Shown here: positions 7,440 to 14,603 of the stretch, one piece after another
Position numbering within the stretch: position 1 is the first letter of the stretch
How the letters are laid out: the number at the start of each line of letters is the position of its first letter
The notes under the pieces: model-generated
Seen by the model: only the letters and a program-made list of their open reading frames with translations
What the model was told of the DNA's origin: nothing
Databases searched by the model: none
Translations under genes and position numbers: made by a program
IMG/VR virus record: IMGVR_UViG_3300017963_000481
Location: 1-37,893 of that record
Length of the DNA: 37,893 nt
From: a virus
Reading direction: 5' to 3' (one strand)

Positions 7440-7757
7440 ATGGCAACCTTGCAAGATTATCTCGACGCAGCGCCTACAATAATGGCCCTTGGTGAGTTCA
7501 CGGTGAGTCAGATCAAAAACAAATTCACATCACTTCCTGACCCACCTCAACCCGGCACACCGGCGCCGATTGAAAAACAGACCGTGATTGATATTTTCAA
7601 TCAACTGTTTGCCTGTCCTGACATCGACACCGCGCTGAAACGCGCAAACGGCTACAGTGCGCTAGGGCGCCAACACGGGATTACCAAAAACCAGGCCAAG
7701 ACCATCGTCACCGAATTACGGGCGATGTTTGCAATATTTTCACAACAGGGGGAATAG
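7440..7757 (+). CDS. Small helical protein of the portal-protease block (105 aa)
   Basis: Preceded by GGGGGGTGGGG and coupled directly to the next ATG, which starts the base after its stop. Predicted as several helices (LQDYLDAAPTIMALGEF, KQTVIDIFNQLF, TKNQAKTIVTELRAMFAIF) separated by a Pro-rich loop (PDPPQPGTPAP). It is the only clearly helical protein in an otherwise beta-rich block, so it might be an adaptor. No family recognised. Confidence 0.6.
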   Translation: MATLQDYLDAAPTIMALGEFTVSQIKNKFTSLPDPPQPGTPAPIEKQTVIDIFNQLFACPDIDTALKRANGYSALGRQHGITKNQAKTIVTELRAMFAIFSQQGE

Positions 7758-8285
7758 ATGGGCGGCTGCAAATCCTCGGTTTTTATGTGTCAGCAGACGG
7801 TTAGCGCTGAGCTGTCGATAATCTTCGAGGGCAAAGCCTATTTCCACGTCAACGGGTTTCAACTCGACCAGGGTGACTCAAAAAAGTTCCTGATTGAAAT
7901 TCCCGGCGGTCCTAGTTTTGTTCACTTTAACTCGTTTCTGATGACTGGATTGGGCGCCACTTTGCAGGTGTGTGAGGGAGCCGACAGAAGTGGCGTAACT
8001 ACCAAAACGCCGTTGAATTCGAACCGAAACAAACCCGACATCGCTCTGACCTCACTCTATGAGGGGACCAGCGGCGGGACTACGGACGGCACGCCGATCA
8101 AAACCTATTTTATTGGGGCCAACACCGGAAACCCACTGGTTGACGCCGGCGGGATGGCAAACGATATGCCCAAGGTGATTTTGCAACAGAACACAAAATA
8201 CTGTCTAGATATTACATCTCAGAGCGACGGAAACAATATTACTCTCGGGCTGTGGTGGTTTGAATTTGATTCGAGGGCTTCCTAA
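7758..8285 (+). CDS. Beta-rich virion protein, paralogue of the next gene (175 aa)
   Basis: Residues about 15-175 form repeating strands (ELSIIFEGKAYFHVNGF, FVHFNSFLMTGLGATLQV). The C-terminal stretch (ILQQNTKYCLDITSQSDGNN, then GLWWFEF) aligns by eye with the end of the neighbouring 172-residue protein (ILASNTIYLFRITSAANDN, then AEWYEH); both also share an FxIxYEG or LQVCEG-type strand near the middle. The pair therefore arose by duplication. The N-terminal Cys pair (GGCKSSVFMC) is absent from its partner. Probably a decoration, fibre or receptor-contact protein; inferred. Confidence 0.7.
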   Translation: MGGCKSSVFMCQQTVSAELSIIFEGKAYFHVNGFQLDQGDSKKFLIEIPGGPSFVHFNSFLMTGLGATLQVCEGADRSGVTTKTPLNSNRNKPDIALTSLYEGTSGGTTDGTPIKTYFIGANTGNPLVDAGGMANDMPKVILQQNTKYCLDITSQSDGNNITLGLWWFEFDSRAS

Positions 8286-8803
8286 TGGGCCGCGACAAAA
8301 GCACACGGGCAGAAATTGCCATCGGTTACGAGCACCACGAGATTCATGGTGGAAGTCATTTTTTCATCGAGGATCACGCCACTTTGGCATCCGCGGCGAC
8401 CATAGATTTCGGCATACAGACAGCCAACTCGAGCAAGCATTTACACATCGTGTGGGATATCCAGTCACAGGCTGAATTTTTGTTCGATATTTACGAGGGA
8501 TCGACGATCACGTTTGACGGGGCGGATATCGAAGCGTTCAACAACGATCGCAACTCGTCAAATGTGACTAACCTGGTGCAGTTGCAAATGGATCCCACTG
8601 TGACGGCGGTCGGAACTCGTCTCGGTGGGTTTGATGTTGGTACAGCGACGAATCCAGCAACTCAAATACCCGGCGCAGGTAATAGAGATCGCGAGATTAT
8701 CCTCGCGTCGAACACAATTTATCTATTCAGGATCACCAGCGCAGCCAACGACAATACGATCTCGTATCTCGCTGAATGGTACGAGCACACGGTGAAAAGT
8801 TGA
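8285..8803 (+). CDS. Beta-rich virion protein, paralogue of the preceding gene (172 aa)
   Basis: Its ATG shares a base with the previous stop. It shows the same run of strands and the same C-terminal motif (NTxYxxxITSxxxxN, then a W-aromatic-E ending) as the preceding protein. The middle carries FLFDIYEGSTITFDGADIEAFNN, matching the partner's central strand and loop. Tandem paralogues suggest a hetero-oligomer or successive copies adapted to different contacts. Its TGA overlaps the probable TTG start of the next gene. Confidence 0.7.
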   Translation: MGRDKSTRAEIAIGYEHHEIHGGSHFFIEDHATLASAATIDFGIQTANSSKHLHIVWDIQSQAEFLFDIYEGSTITFDGADIEAFNNDRNSSNVTNLVQLQMDPTVTAVGTRLGGFDVGTATNPATQIPGAGNRDREIILASNTIYLFRITSAANDNTISYLAEWYEHTVKS

Positions 8804-10074
8804 GCTACTTGATCCCAAATAGCACCCCGGCTCAACGGGCCAGAGGCCAGTCGTTCGGAGAGAAGTTCATCTCCTCGGCCAAGGTTGGGCTGAACCGCGG
8901 GACCATTTACGGCACACCTACGATTGATTTCGGGGCGACTCTCAATGGGACGACGGATTATATTCAGTACCAGCTCAACGGCACTGAGTTTGACAGCCCA
9001 GAGATTTCTATGTTTGGTGAATTTTGGCCGTATTTTGACACGGACATTAACCAAAATGTAAGACTAATTTCTGCTGGCTCTGCTTCCGATTACACGATAC
9101 TAAAAAGGGCGAATTCCGGGAGCAATGAGCTAAGAATAAAACTCGGAAACTCTCTGCTGATCGACATAGCCGAAGCAGTGTACTCTCCCTATTGGGTTAC
9201 CAGTGGGCGAAACCAGATTTTTGTCGTTGGCGACTCCGCTACACCTTTGACGTTGGTTTATCTTAATACGCATTTGATCGGCAGTAGTAGCGTTCCGTGG
9301 GTACCAACAGCAGTTACAGCCCTATCGATAGGTGCAGACATTGGCGGCGGGTCATATTTCTCGGGCAAATGGACGGAGTTCAAGGTTTTCAAGTCCCTCC
9401 TGATCGAGCAGGAAATCAGCGACTTTTGGAACAACACCACATACAACTACCGAAACCGCGCGGTGCTAGACTTACCGATGCTCAACGCGCAGCATCAGGA
9501 AGGGATCCAGACTCTGGACGTCAGTGGCAACAACAACCATGCGGTGTTTGGAGGTGGGGCCGCTGACCCTACGAAGCTTTCCAAGCGTGGTTATTCGTTT
9601 ATCGGCGACTATATGACTCTGACTGACAATCTGTCATCACAATCGTCGCTGTGCATTTGCGGGATGATAAAACTCCTAAATCTTCCAGGGATTCGGTATA
9701 TTTGGACGATCAGAGAGGACGATGCAGACATTGGAGTTGCTTTATCTGTGTCTAGTAGTGGCGCTTTGCAGTGGCTCCACAACTCAGGAGGGTCTTTTGC
9801 AAATTCTGGCGAGGCAATAGATGCATCTCGTCCACATAGTTTTGTTGCATGTATCGACAGTTCGGACAATGCAAAGATCGCGATAGATGGCGGCGACTAT
9901 TCTGCGCCTGACTCTCTCACGATAGCAAATCGAGACGGAGAGTTTTTTCTGACGCGGAATTCGTCTGCTGCTCAGTGCTATTATTATCAGTTTTTGGTAT
10001 TCCCCTTCGCCCTAACCCCCCTCCAGGTAGCCGACCTGCACGGCAAGATGATGAGGAGCATCCAAAGAGTATGA
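8800..10074 (+). CDS. LamG/concanavalin-A-like two-domain protein, probable glycan-binding virion component
   Basis: About 424 residues. Two LamG-like lectin folds are suggested: the first about 30-215, ending in a family-like stretch (FSGKWTEFKVFKSLLIEQEI), the second about 225-420, with LDVSGNNNHA, GYMTLTD-type strand and the terminal FALTPLQVADLHGK. Such domains bind carbohydrates or other ligands. I prefer TTG 8800 (GGTGAAAAG upstream, stop-start overlap TTGA) to ATG 8776; both are possible. Placement between portal and protease suggests a capsid-side rather than tail-side adhesin. The second half is AT-richer than its neighbours. Its stop overlaps the protease ATG. Confidence 0.72.
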   Translation: MSYLIPNSTPAQRARGQSFGEKFISSAKVGLNRGTIYGTPTIDFGATLNGTTDYIQYQLNGTEFDSPEISMFGEFWPYFDTDINQNVRLISAGSASDYTILKRANSGSNELRIKLGNSLLIDIAEAVYSPYWVTSGRNQIFVVGDSATPLTLVYLNTHLIGSSSVPWVPTAVTALSIGADIGGGSYFSGKWTEFKVFKSLLIEQEISDFWNNTTYNYRNRAVLDLPMLNAQHQEGIQTLDVSGNNNHAVFGGGAADPTKLSKRGYSFIGDYMTLTDNLSSQSSLCICGMIKLLNLPGIRYIWTIREDDADIGVALSVSSSGALQWLHNSGGSFANSGEAIDASRPHSFVACIDSSDNAKIAIDGGDYSAPDSLTIANRDGEFFLTRNSSAAQCYYYQFLVFPFALTPLQVADLHGKMMRSIQRV

Positions 10075-11363
10075 AACATCTACTCAACAAAATAGCATCG
10101 AGTCGTTGGGCTATCACACCTGAGGCGCTGGAGGCCATTTGGAAACTGGCGAGCCGGGAGTGGACAGCCGCCGATTACGAGACGTTTCACGCGGCCAGCA
10201 AGGGCGACCTGATGGCGCTCACCGCCGACCTAGGGGAACCATTTGGAGAGTCGAACAACGCCTTTGTACGCGGTGACACCGGAGTGTTGCTCATCGATGG
10301 GCCTATCATTCCGAGGGCAGACAACCTCGACGCATCGTCTGGGCTAATCGGTATTAACCGCATCAGTGAGGATTTCAGGGCGCTGGAGGCGGACGACAGT
10401 GTTAAACGGATCGTTATGCTGCTTGATACCCCTGGCGGTGAGGTAACCGGAGTCGCCGATTTCGCCGATATGGTTCGGGCGTCGAAGAAGAAAACGATCT
10501 CGTACGTGTACGGCATGGCGGCCAGCGCTGGATACTGGATTGGTAGCGCAGCGGATGAGGTGGTGAGCACCAAAACCGGGATGGTCGGCAGTATCGGCGT
10601 TGTGTCGATTTTCCGCAAGGACGACGACGACACGATCGAAATAGTGTCTGACCAATCACCACTGAAACGGGCAAACCCAGAGACCGACGACGGGCGCGCC
10701 TCGATACAAGAAATGCTCAACGACCTGGCTGATGTGTTCGTAGCCGACGTCGCTGTCAATATGGGCGTCAAACCTAAAAAAGTTCTATCAGATTTTGGTC
10801 AGGGCGCGGTGGTGGTTGCTGCCAGGGCGCTCAAGGCTGGCATGATTGACCAAATCAACACACTGGACGAACTAATGTTCAGTTTTTCAAAACCCGCTAC
10901 GGGCGGGGACAACAGGAGGATTCCAATGAATCTTACCCAATTTCTGGCCGAAAACCCCGCGGCCGCTGCAGAGTTGGAGGGCCGACTCCGGGCAGAGTTT
11001 GAGCGGGGAAAAACAGAGGGGCAAGCGGCCGGCGAGACAATCGCCAAGACAAAGATTGCACGGGTAAAACCGTATCTCGCCGCTGATAGCCCTTATGGTG
11101 ATGCCGTGCGCGCGCTGTCTCTCAAGGTGCTTGACGGTGATAGCTCCATCGAGGCGCTTGACACTGTAATCACGGTGTTGGACACGCAAAAAGAGCAGTC
11201 GAATAGCACCGCTGCGAAGCAAGAGACAGCAGATATCGGCGAGACCACGCCAGAGGCGCCGGAGTCTGTTGGCGATGCTGACAGCCTGGAGATGAGCGTC
11301 AAGGACGAGGCGGTTTTTATCGAGGCCGAGCGCAAACGGCTTGGCATCGTGAGGGAGGCGTAA
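10071..11363 (+). CDS. S49-family head maturation protease with C-terminal scaffold (gpC-like)
   Basis: 430 residues; ATG 10071 overlaps the previous stop, and a further-upstream in-frame ATG (9975) lies inside the LamG gene. The protease domain is typical of SppA/lambda gpC enzymes: LLDTPGGEV at about 117-125, catalytic Ser152 in MAASAGYW, GMVGSIGVVSIF at about 170-181, and a probable Lys partner near 199 (SPLK). After about residue 286 the protein becomes a charged helical scaffold segment. It processes head proteins and itself during capsid assembly. The order protease, decoration, capsid is that of lambda C-D-E. Confidence 0.92.
   Translation: MKHLLNKIASSRWAITPEALEAIWKLASREWTAADYETFHAASKGDLMALTADLGEPFGESNNAFVRGDTGVLLIDGPIIPRADNLDASSGLIGINRISEDFRALEADDSVKRIVMLLDTPGGEVTGVADFADMVRASKKKTISYVYGMAASAGYWIGSAADEVVSTKTGMVGSIGVVSIFRKDDDDTIEIVSDQSPLKRANPETDDGRASIQEMLNDLADVFVADVAVNMGVKPKKVLSDFGQGAVVVAARALKAGMIDQINTLDELMFSFSKPATGGDNRRIPMNLTQFLAENPAAAAELEGRLRAEFERGKTEGQAAGETIAKTKIARVKPYLAADSPYGDAVRALSLKVLDGDSSIEALDTVITVLDTQKEQSNSTAAKQETADIGETTPEAPESVGDADSLEMSVKDEAVFIEAERKRLGIVREA
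10926..11363 (+). CDS. Nested in-frame scaffold protein (Nu3-like)
   Basis: Within the protease gene, AGGAGG (10914-10919) lies six bases before an in-frame ATG at 10926, an unusually strong internal ribosome-binding site. It would give a 145-residue protein: helical, Ala/Glu-rich, beginning MNLTQFLAENPAAAAELE, with a disordered Thr/Glu-rich linker and a final helix (AVFIEAERKRLG). Lambda encodes its scaffold Nu3 in the same way within gene C. The internal site is seen directly; the scaffold role is inferred from the family. Confidence 0.75.
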   Translation: MNLTQFLAENPAAAAELEGRLRAEFERGKTEGQAAGETIAKTKIARVKPYLAADSPYGDAVRALSLKVLDGDSSIEALDTVITVLDTQKEQSNSTAAKQETADIGETTPEAPESVGDADSLEMSVKDEAVFIEAERKRLGIVREA

Positions 11364-11819
11364 ATGGCTGCCAACGAGACACGACAAAACAACGATGTCA
11401 GATCATTTTATCAGTTTGGCGATGCGTTCGAGGAGTCCAACGAGACGATCCTCACAGACGGGAGCCGCTCCGGTGATCTGGTAGCGTTTACCCTGATGGC
11501 GTACAACCCCACCTCGAAAAAGTGGGTACCGTTCACCGATGAGACCGCCACAGATGGCACTGGCTACCCTGCCGGGTTCGTCCTCCAGACCTACACCGAG
11601 GCGGCGATTAAAGCCGGTGACGTGGTGGACGTGCCGATGGTAGTCGGTGGGCGCGGGCTCGGAATCGATAAAAACCGGTTGACGATCGAGAACTCCAAAA
11701 CGCTAGACACGATCATCAACGTACCGGCGGGAGTCAATACCACTGTAGAGCGAGAGCTACGCAAAATCGGTATTTTCGTTGTCAACACCAGCGACGCAAA
11801 CGCGTATCAAAACAGCTAA
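11364..11819 (+). CDS. Head decoration protein, gpD-like
   Basis: 151 residues starting the base after the protease stop. It has a flexible N-terminus followed by a compact beta fold (GDLVAFTLMAYNPTSKKWVPF, TGYPAGFVLQTYTEAAIKAG, VVDVPMVVGGRG), matching the HDPD family whose trimers sit on the three-fold axes and stabilise the packed capsid. The slightly longer N-terminus than lambda gpD (110 residues) is not unusual. Directly upstream of the capsid gene, 12 bases apart. Confidence 0.82.
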   Translation: MAANETRQNNDVRSFYQFGDAFEESNETILTDGSRSGDLVAFTLMAYNPTSKKWVPFTDETATDGTGYPAGFVLQTYTEAAIKAGDVVDVPMVVGGRGLGIDKNRLTIENSKTLDTIINVPAGVNTTVERELRKIGIFVVNTSDANAYQNS

Positions 11820-11831
11820 GGAGGCTAAAAA

Positions 11832-13055
11832 ATGGTACAGTCACTAGCACCAACGGCCGCCGACCAATTTAGCCGCATTTTTGCGTCTTTGTTCGACGAG
11901 ACAACCGTCCCGCCGGTTACCACGGCGTTTCAGGCGTTCTTCGGCGACCCGGCGCAGGGTGGATCCCAAAACATCTGGAGTACGGACTCCAGCACGGTGG
12001 ATATCGATATCGTTCGGGCCAACGGTGAGCAGATCGCTGCACTGGTACCGCGGGGCGGGGATAGCACCAAATTGGGCACCGCGAAGAAAAACATCCAGTT
12101 GCCTGAATGGACCGCCGAGTCCCGCAAATGGCCGCTGTTTGAGGAGGAGGGGCCGATCCAGTCATCTGAGCTTTTACTCCGCAACCCTGGCGAGAATCCG
12201 TACTCAGTTCAAGACAGGCGGTCGAGAATGCGCGATCGTGCGATGAAAATCTTTCGCGAGGGCACAACGCGCATCATGCGTGCCCGCGAAGTGCTCGCCG
12301 CGCAGTCGATTCTCACCGGCAAACAGGATCTGATTTTCGGCACGAGTAACACCGATCTCCAGTACGATTTCAAGCGCACCAGCGCCCTGAACTGGACAGT
12401 CGCGACGGACTGGGCGACCATCACAACCGACATCGGGGCCGATGTAGACACGGCGTGCGATTTGGTTCGGCAGTATGGACACATGACACCGGACGCGATG
12501 TTTCTCGGTGGGACCGCCATCAAATCGATCCAAAAGAACACCGAGCAAAAATCACTGGCCGAAAATAGGCGCTTCGAAGTCCTGTGGGTTTCCAAGGACA
12601 TGACGATGCCGGCACGGTTCCAGCGCTACGTCGACGCTGGCTGGGACTTCCGCGGGAAATTCGTGACGTTCAAGGGTCGCACCTTGTACATGTTCAGCAA
12701 CAACGAGATCTACACAAATCTCGCAGGGTCGACCACAAACTACATGCCGCTGACAAAAGCATTCGTTGTCGCTACAAACGCCCGTCGTGACCGCTACATC
12801 GGGCCGCCTGAGCGCCTCCCGATGACACCGAGCGAGATGGCGTTTTTCACCGAGTTGTTTGGGTTTTCCCCGTCGACCGGAGTACGGCCGCCGAACCTGA
12901 GCGCACCGGGGAACATCTTTGTGCCGCAGCATTTTTACTACGACGCGTACGTGAGTCCCGACAAAAAGAACGTGACTTGTCGCGTTCAGCACGCGCCTAT
13001 TTTCGCGATGACCCAGACAGACGCGATTAGCGTTATCGAAACAGACAAACCCTAA
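11832..13055 (+). CDS. Major capsid protein, gpE family
   Basis: 407 residues with a very strong Shine-Dalgarno (AAGGAGG, 11819-11825). The Phage_cap_E fold is supported by the SVQDRRSRMRDRAMKIFREG helix, AREVLAAQSILTG, the PDAMFLGGTAIKSIQKN stretch and GRTLYMFSNNEIYTN, ending in RVQHAPIFAMTQTDAI. It forms the icosahedral shell with the decoration protein. The TAA overlaps the next ATG. Longer than lambda gpE (341). Confidence 0.93.
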   Translation: MVQSLAPTAADQFSRIFASLFDETTVPPVTTAFQAFFGDPAQGGSQNIWSTDSSTVDIDIVRANGEQIAALVPRGGDSTKLGTAKKNIQLPEWTAESRKWPLFEEEGPIQSSELLLRNPGENPYSVQDRRSRMRDRAMKIFREGTTRIMRAREVLAAQSILTGKQDLIFGTSNTDLQYDFKRTSALNWTVATDWATITTDIGADVDTACDLVRQYGHMTPDAMFLGGTAIKSIQKNTEQKSLAENRRFEVLWVSKDMTMPARFQRYVDAGWDFRGKFVTFKGRTLYMFSNNEIYTNLAGSTTNYMPLTKAFVVATNARRDRYIGPPERLPMTPSEMAFFTELFGFSPSTGVRPPNLSAPGNIFVPQHFYYDAYVSPDKKNVTCRVQHAPIFAMTQTDAISVIETDKP

Positions 13056-13282
13056 TGTTTGTCTGGAACCATAAGGACAGCCTCCACAGTGCAAAAGACG
13101 AGAACAAGTTTTTTGCACTGGGGGAGGTAGTGCCCCGTGAACACCTCGCCAGCCCAGAGCGCATCAAGGCGTTGGTAGACGCCGGCGCGCTAAAGGTCGA
13201 AGAGGACGAAAACGACAGTCCAAAAGTCGAAGAGAAACCGGCGCCAAAACGTAGAGGCCGGCCGAAAAAAGGGAGTAAATGA
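13055..13282 (+). CDS. Small head-region protein with an AT-hook-like C-terminus (75 aa)
   Basis: Starts in TAATG overlap with the capsid gene. The N-terminal 45 residues (FFALGEVVPREHLASPERIKALVDAGAL) look like a small structured domain seen after capsid genes in other phages; the C-terminus is disordered and ends in KRRGRPKK, matching the AT-hook core RGRP that inserts into AT-rich minor grooves. This could be DNA contact inside the head or coincidence of a basic tail. Unknown family. Confidence 0.65.
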   Translation: MFVWNHKDSLHSAKDENKFFALGEVVPREHLASPERIKALVDAGALKVEEDENDSPKVEEKPAPKRRGRPKKGSK

Positions 13283-13563
13283 TGTATGTCAAAATGCCCC
13301 GACTGATGAAAGTCAACAGAGGTCGGGCCACATATGACCGACAGATCAAGACGGCGATCCTAAAGGAGATGCCGGCGCTGGTCGAGCAGGGGATCAAACT
13401 GTTCGGACCAGAGATCGCCGACATCGAGACGGCGTTGAAAGATGCAACCGATGAGGCTTACAAGGCCGAACTTGAGAAAGAGTTGGCTGCGGTGAAACAG
13501 GGTCTCGCCGATTTTCAAAAATTGGCGCCCAAGCCGGTGGCCAAGGCGTCGAAGGGTAAATAG
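13279..13563 (+). CDS. Hypothetical head-region protein (94 aa), mostly helical
   Basis: ATG 13279 overlaps the previous stop. The protein is a long charged helix or coiled coil (FGPEIADIETALKDATDEAYKAE to ELAAVKQGLADFQKL) followed by a Lys/Ala-rich tail. It lies between capsid and FII-like genes, so a connector or assembly role is likely. No family recognised. Confidence 0.62.
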   Translation: MMYVKMPRLMKVNRGRATYDRQIKTAILKEMPALVEQGIKLFGPEIADIETALKDATDEAYKAELEKELAAVKQGLADFQKLAPKPVAKASKGK

Positions 13564-13949
13564 TGAGCCTACGGTATCGCATAGAGTCAGATCTGCAGTA
13601 CTCCACAAAAGATTGGGGGCTGCCGGTGGAAATCATCAGCGCTGTCGATGGGTCAACACAGACCAAATCAGCAAACGATGCCACCGAAGACTTGAAAGCG
13701 CTTATGATCCTATACGATACACGAACAGTTGACCCCGGGACCGGTTTGGATGTCGTTGCCAAAAAGCCAATCGTGGTCATGCGGATAACCGACCTCGACG
13801 CCATACCGGCGCGGGGTTGGGCCGTCCGTATACCTACGACGCCGATTGAAAACGCTCCACTGGTCACTCACTATATCGAGCGTGCGTCAGAGGATGGTGG
13901 GAGCATTGGTTTTATCCGTCTGTACTGCGGGAAGGTGGTCCAGGAATGA
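13563..13949 (+). CDS. Head-tail joining protein, gpFII-like
   Basis: 128 residues from a GTG start. The C-terminal half resembles lambda gpFII: a strand and turn before IPARGWAVRIP, then VTHYIERASEDGGSIGFIRLYCG, where lambda has a similar run of W-V-D-R-V, DDGGS and a terminal Leu-x-Gly. gpFII-like proteins attach to the portal/connector and create the tail docking surface. Position (after the capsid, before tail genes) agrees. Resemblance is by eye. Confidence 0.65.
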   Translation: MSLRYRIESDLQYSTKDWGLPVEIISAVDGSTQTKSANDATEDLKALMILYDTRTVDPGTGLDVVAKKPIVVMRITDLDAIPARGWAVRIPTTPIENAPLVTHYIERASEDGGSIGFIRLYCGKVVQE

Positions 13950-14587
13950 CGATGCAATTTAGGACGCTGGCCGACTCTATTTCCACTCTGTTGAGCGGCG
14001 CCGCGGCGGGGCAGTATCGGGTAATCGGATACCCAACGCGGTCCGTGTCAGACGATGAGGTGGACGACGCAAACCGATTGGTGCAGGTGTTTTACAACAC
14101 CGGCGATTTTCCAAAGAGTTCCGGCAGCCTGAGCGGGCCGACGATGCACTCAATTACGTTTGGTCTCGAGCTCACGGTGAGCCAGGCAGCCGAGGGCGAT
14201 TTAGTCACTCTCGACGATGCCCTCTCAACGCCGGCGCAACTGCAAACGGCGCTGGCGAATATCAAGGGCGCTGAGTACCTGGCAAATAAAAGCTGGGATG
14301 AAACTGCCGATCTTATCTGGAATACGCTGATGGATGCACGCAATCGCGGACTGGGACTGTCTACAAATGAGGTGGCCAGCAGGTGGGTCGACAGGTTCGC
14401 AAAAGAGAGGCCGCTGCGGCACGGATCGCTGGTGGTTGTAACTGGAATAATTGATCTGTCGGCACGGGTCGAGGAACAACCGTCAGGAGAGACACCAACG
14501 CCGATCGCTCAGATAGATACAGACGTCGAACTCAACGATTCAGGCGATGCGTTGGCCGGAACACGAAACACAGATTTCACGCCCTAG
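13946..14587 (+). CDS. Probable tail terminator/completion protein (213 aa)
   Basis: Lies between the FII-like connector and the sheath, where contractile-tailed phages encode the tail terminator. It opens with a helix (FRTLADSISTLLSG) and strands (YRVIGYPTRSV, RLVQVFYNTGD) and contains HSITFGLELTVSQAAEGD, a pattern seen in gpU-like terminators; the central helices are followed by SLVVVTGIIDLSARVEE. The last 40 residues are disordered. The identification is from position and fold pattern only. Confidence 0.55.
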   Translation: MTMQFRTLADSISTLLSGAAAGQYRVIGYPTRSVSDDEVDDANRLVQVFYNTGDFPKSSGSLSGPTMHSITFGLELTVSQAAEGDLVTLDDALSTPAQLQTALANIKGAEYLANKSWDETADLIWNTLMDARNRGLGLSTNEVASRWVDRFAKERPLRHGSLVVVTGIIDLSARVEEQPSGETPTPIAQIDTDVELNDSGDALAGTRNTDFTP

Positions 14588-14603
14588 GGGCAAGGAGCAA
14601 TAA

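Noticed and set aside
12552-13118. Leftward ORF of 188 aa under the capsid gene
   Set aside because: It is antisense to the major capsid gene, Cys/Arg-rich, without a Shine-Dalgarno; a codon-bias shadow.
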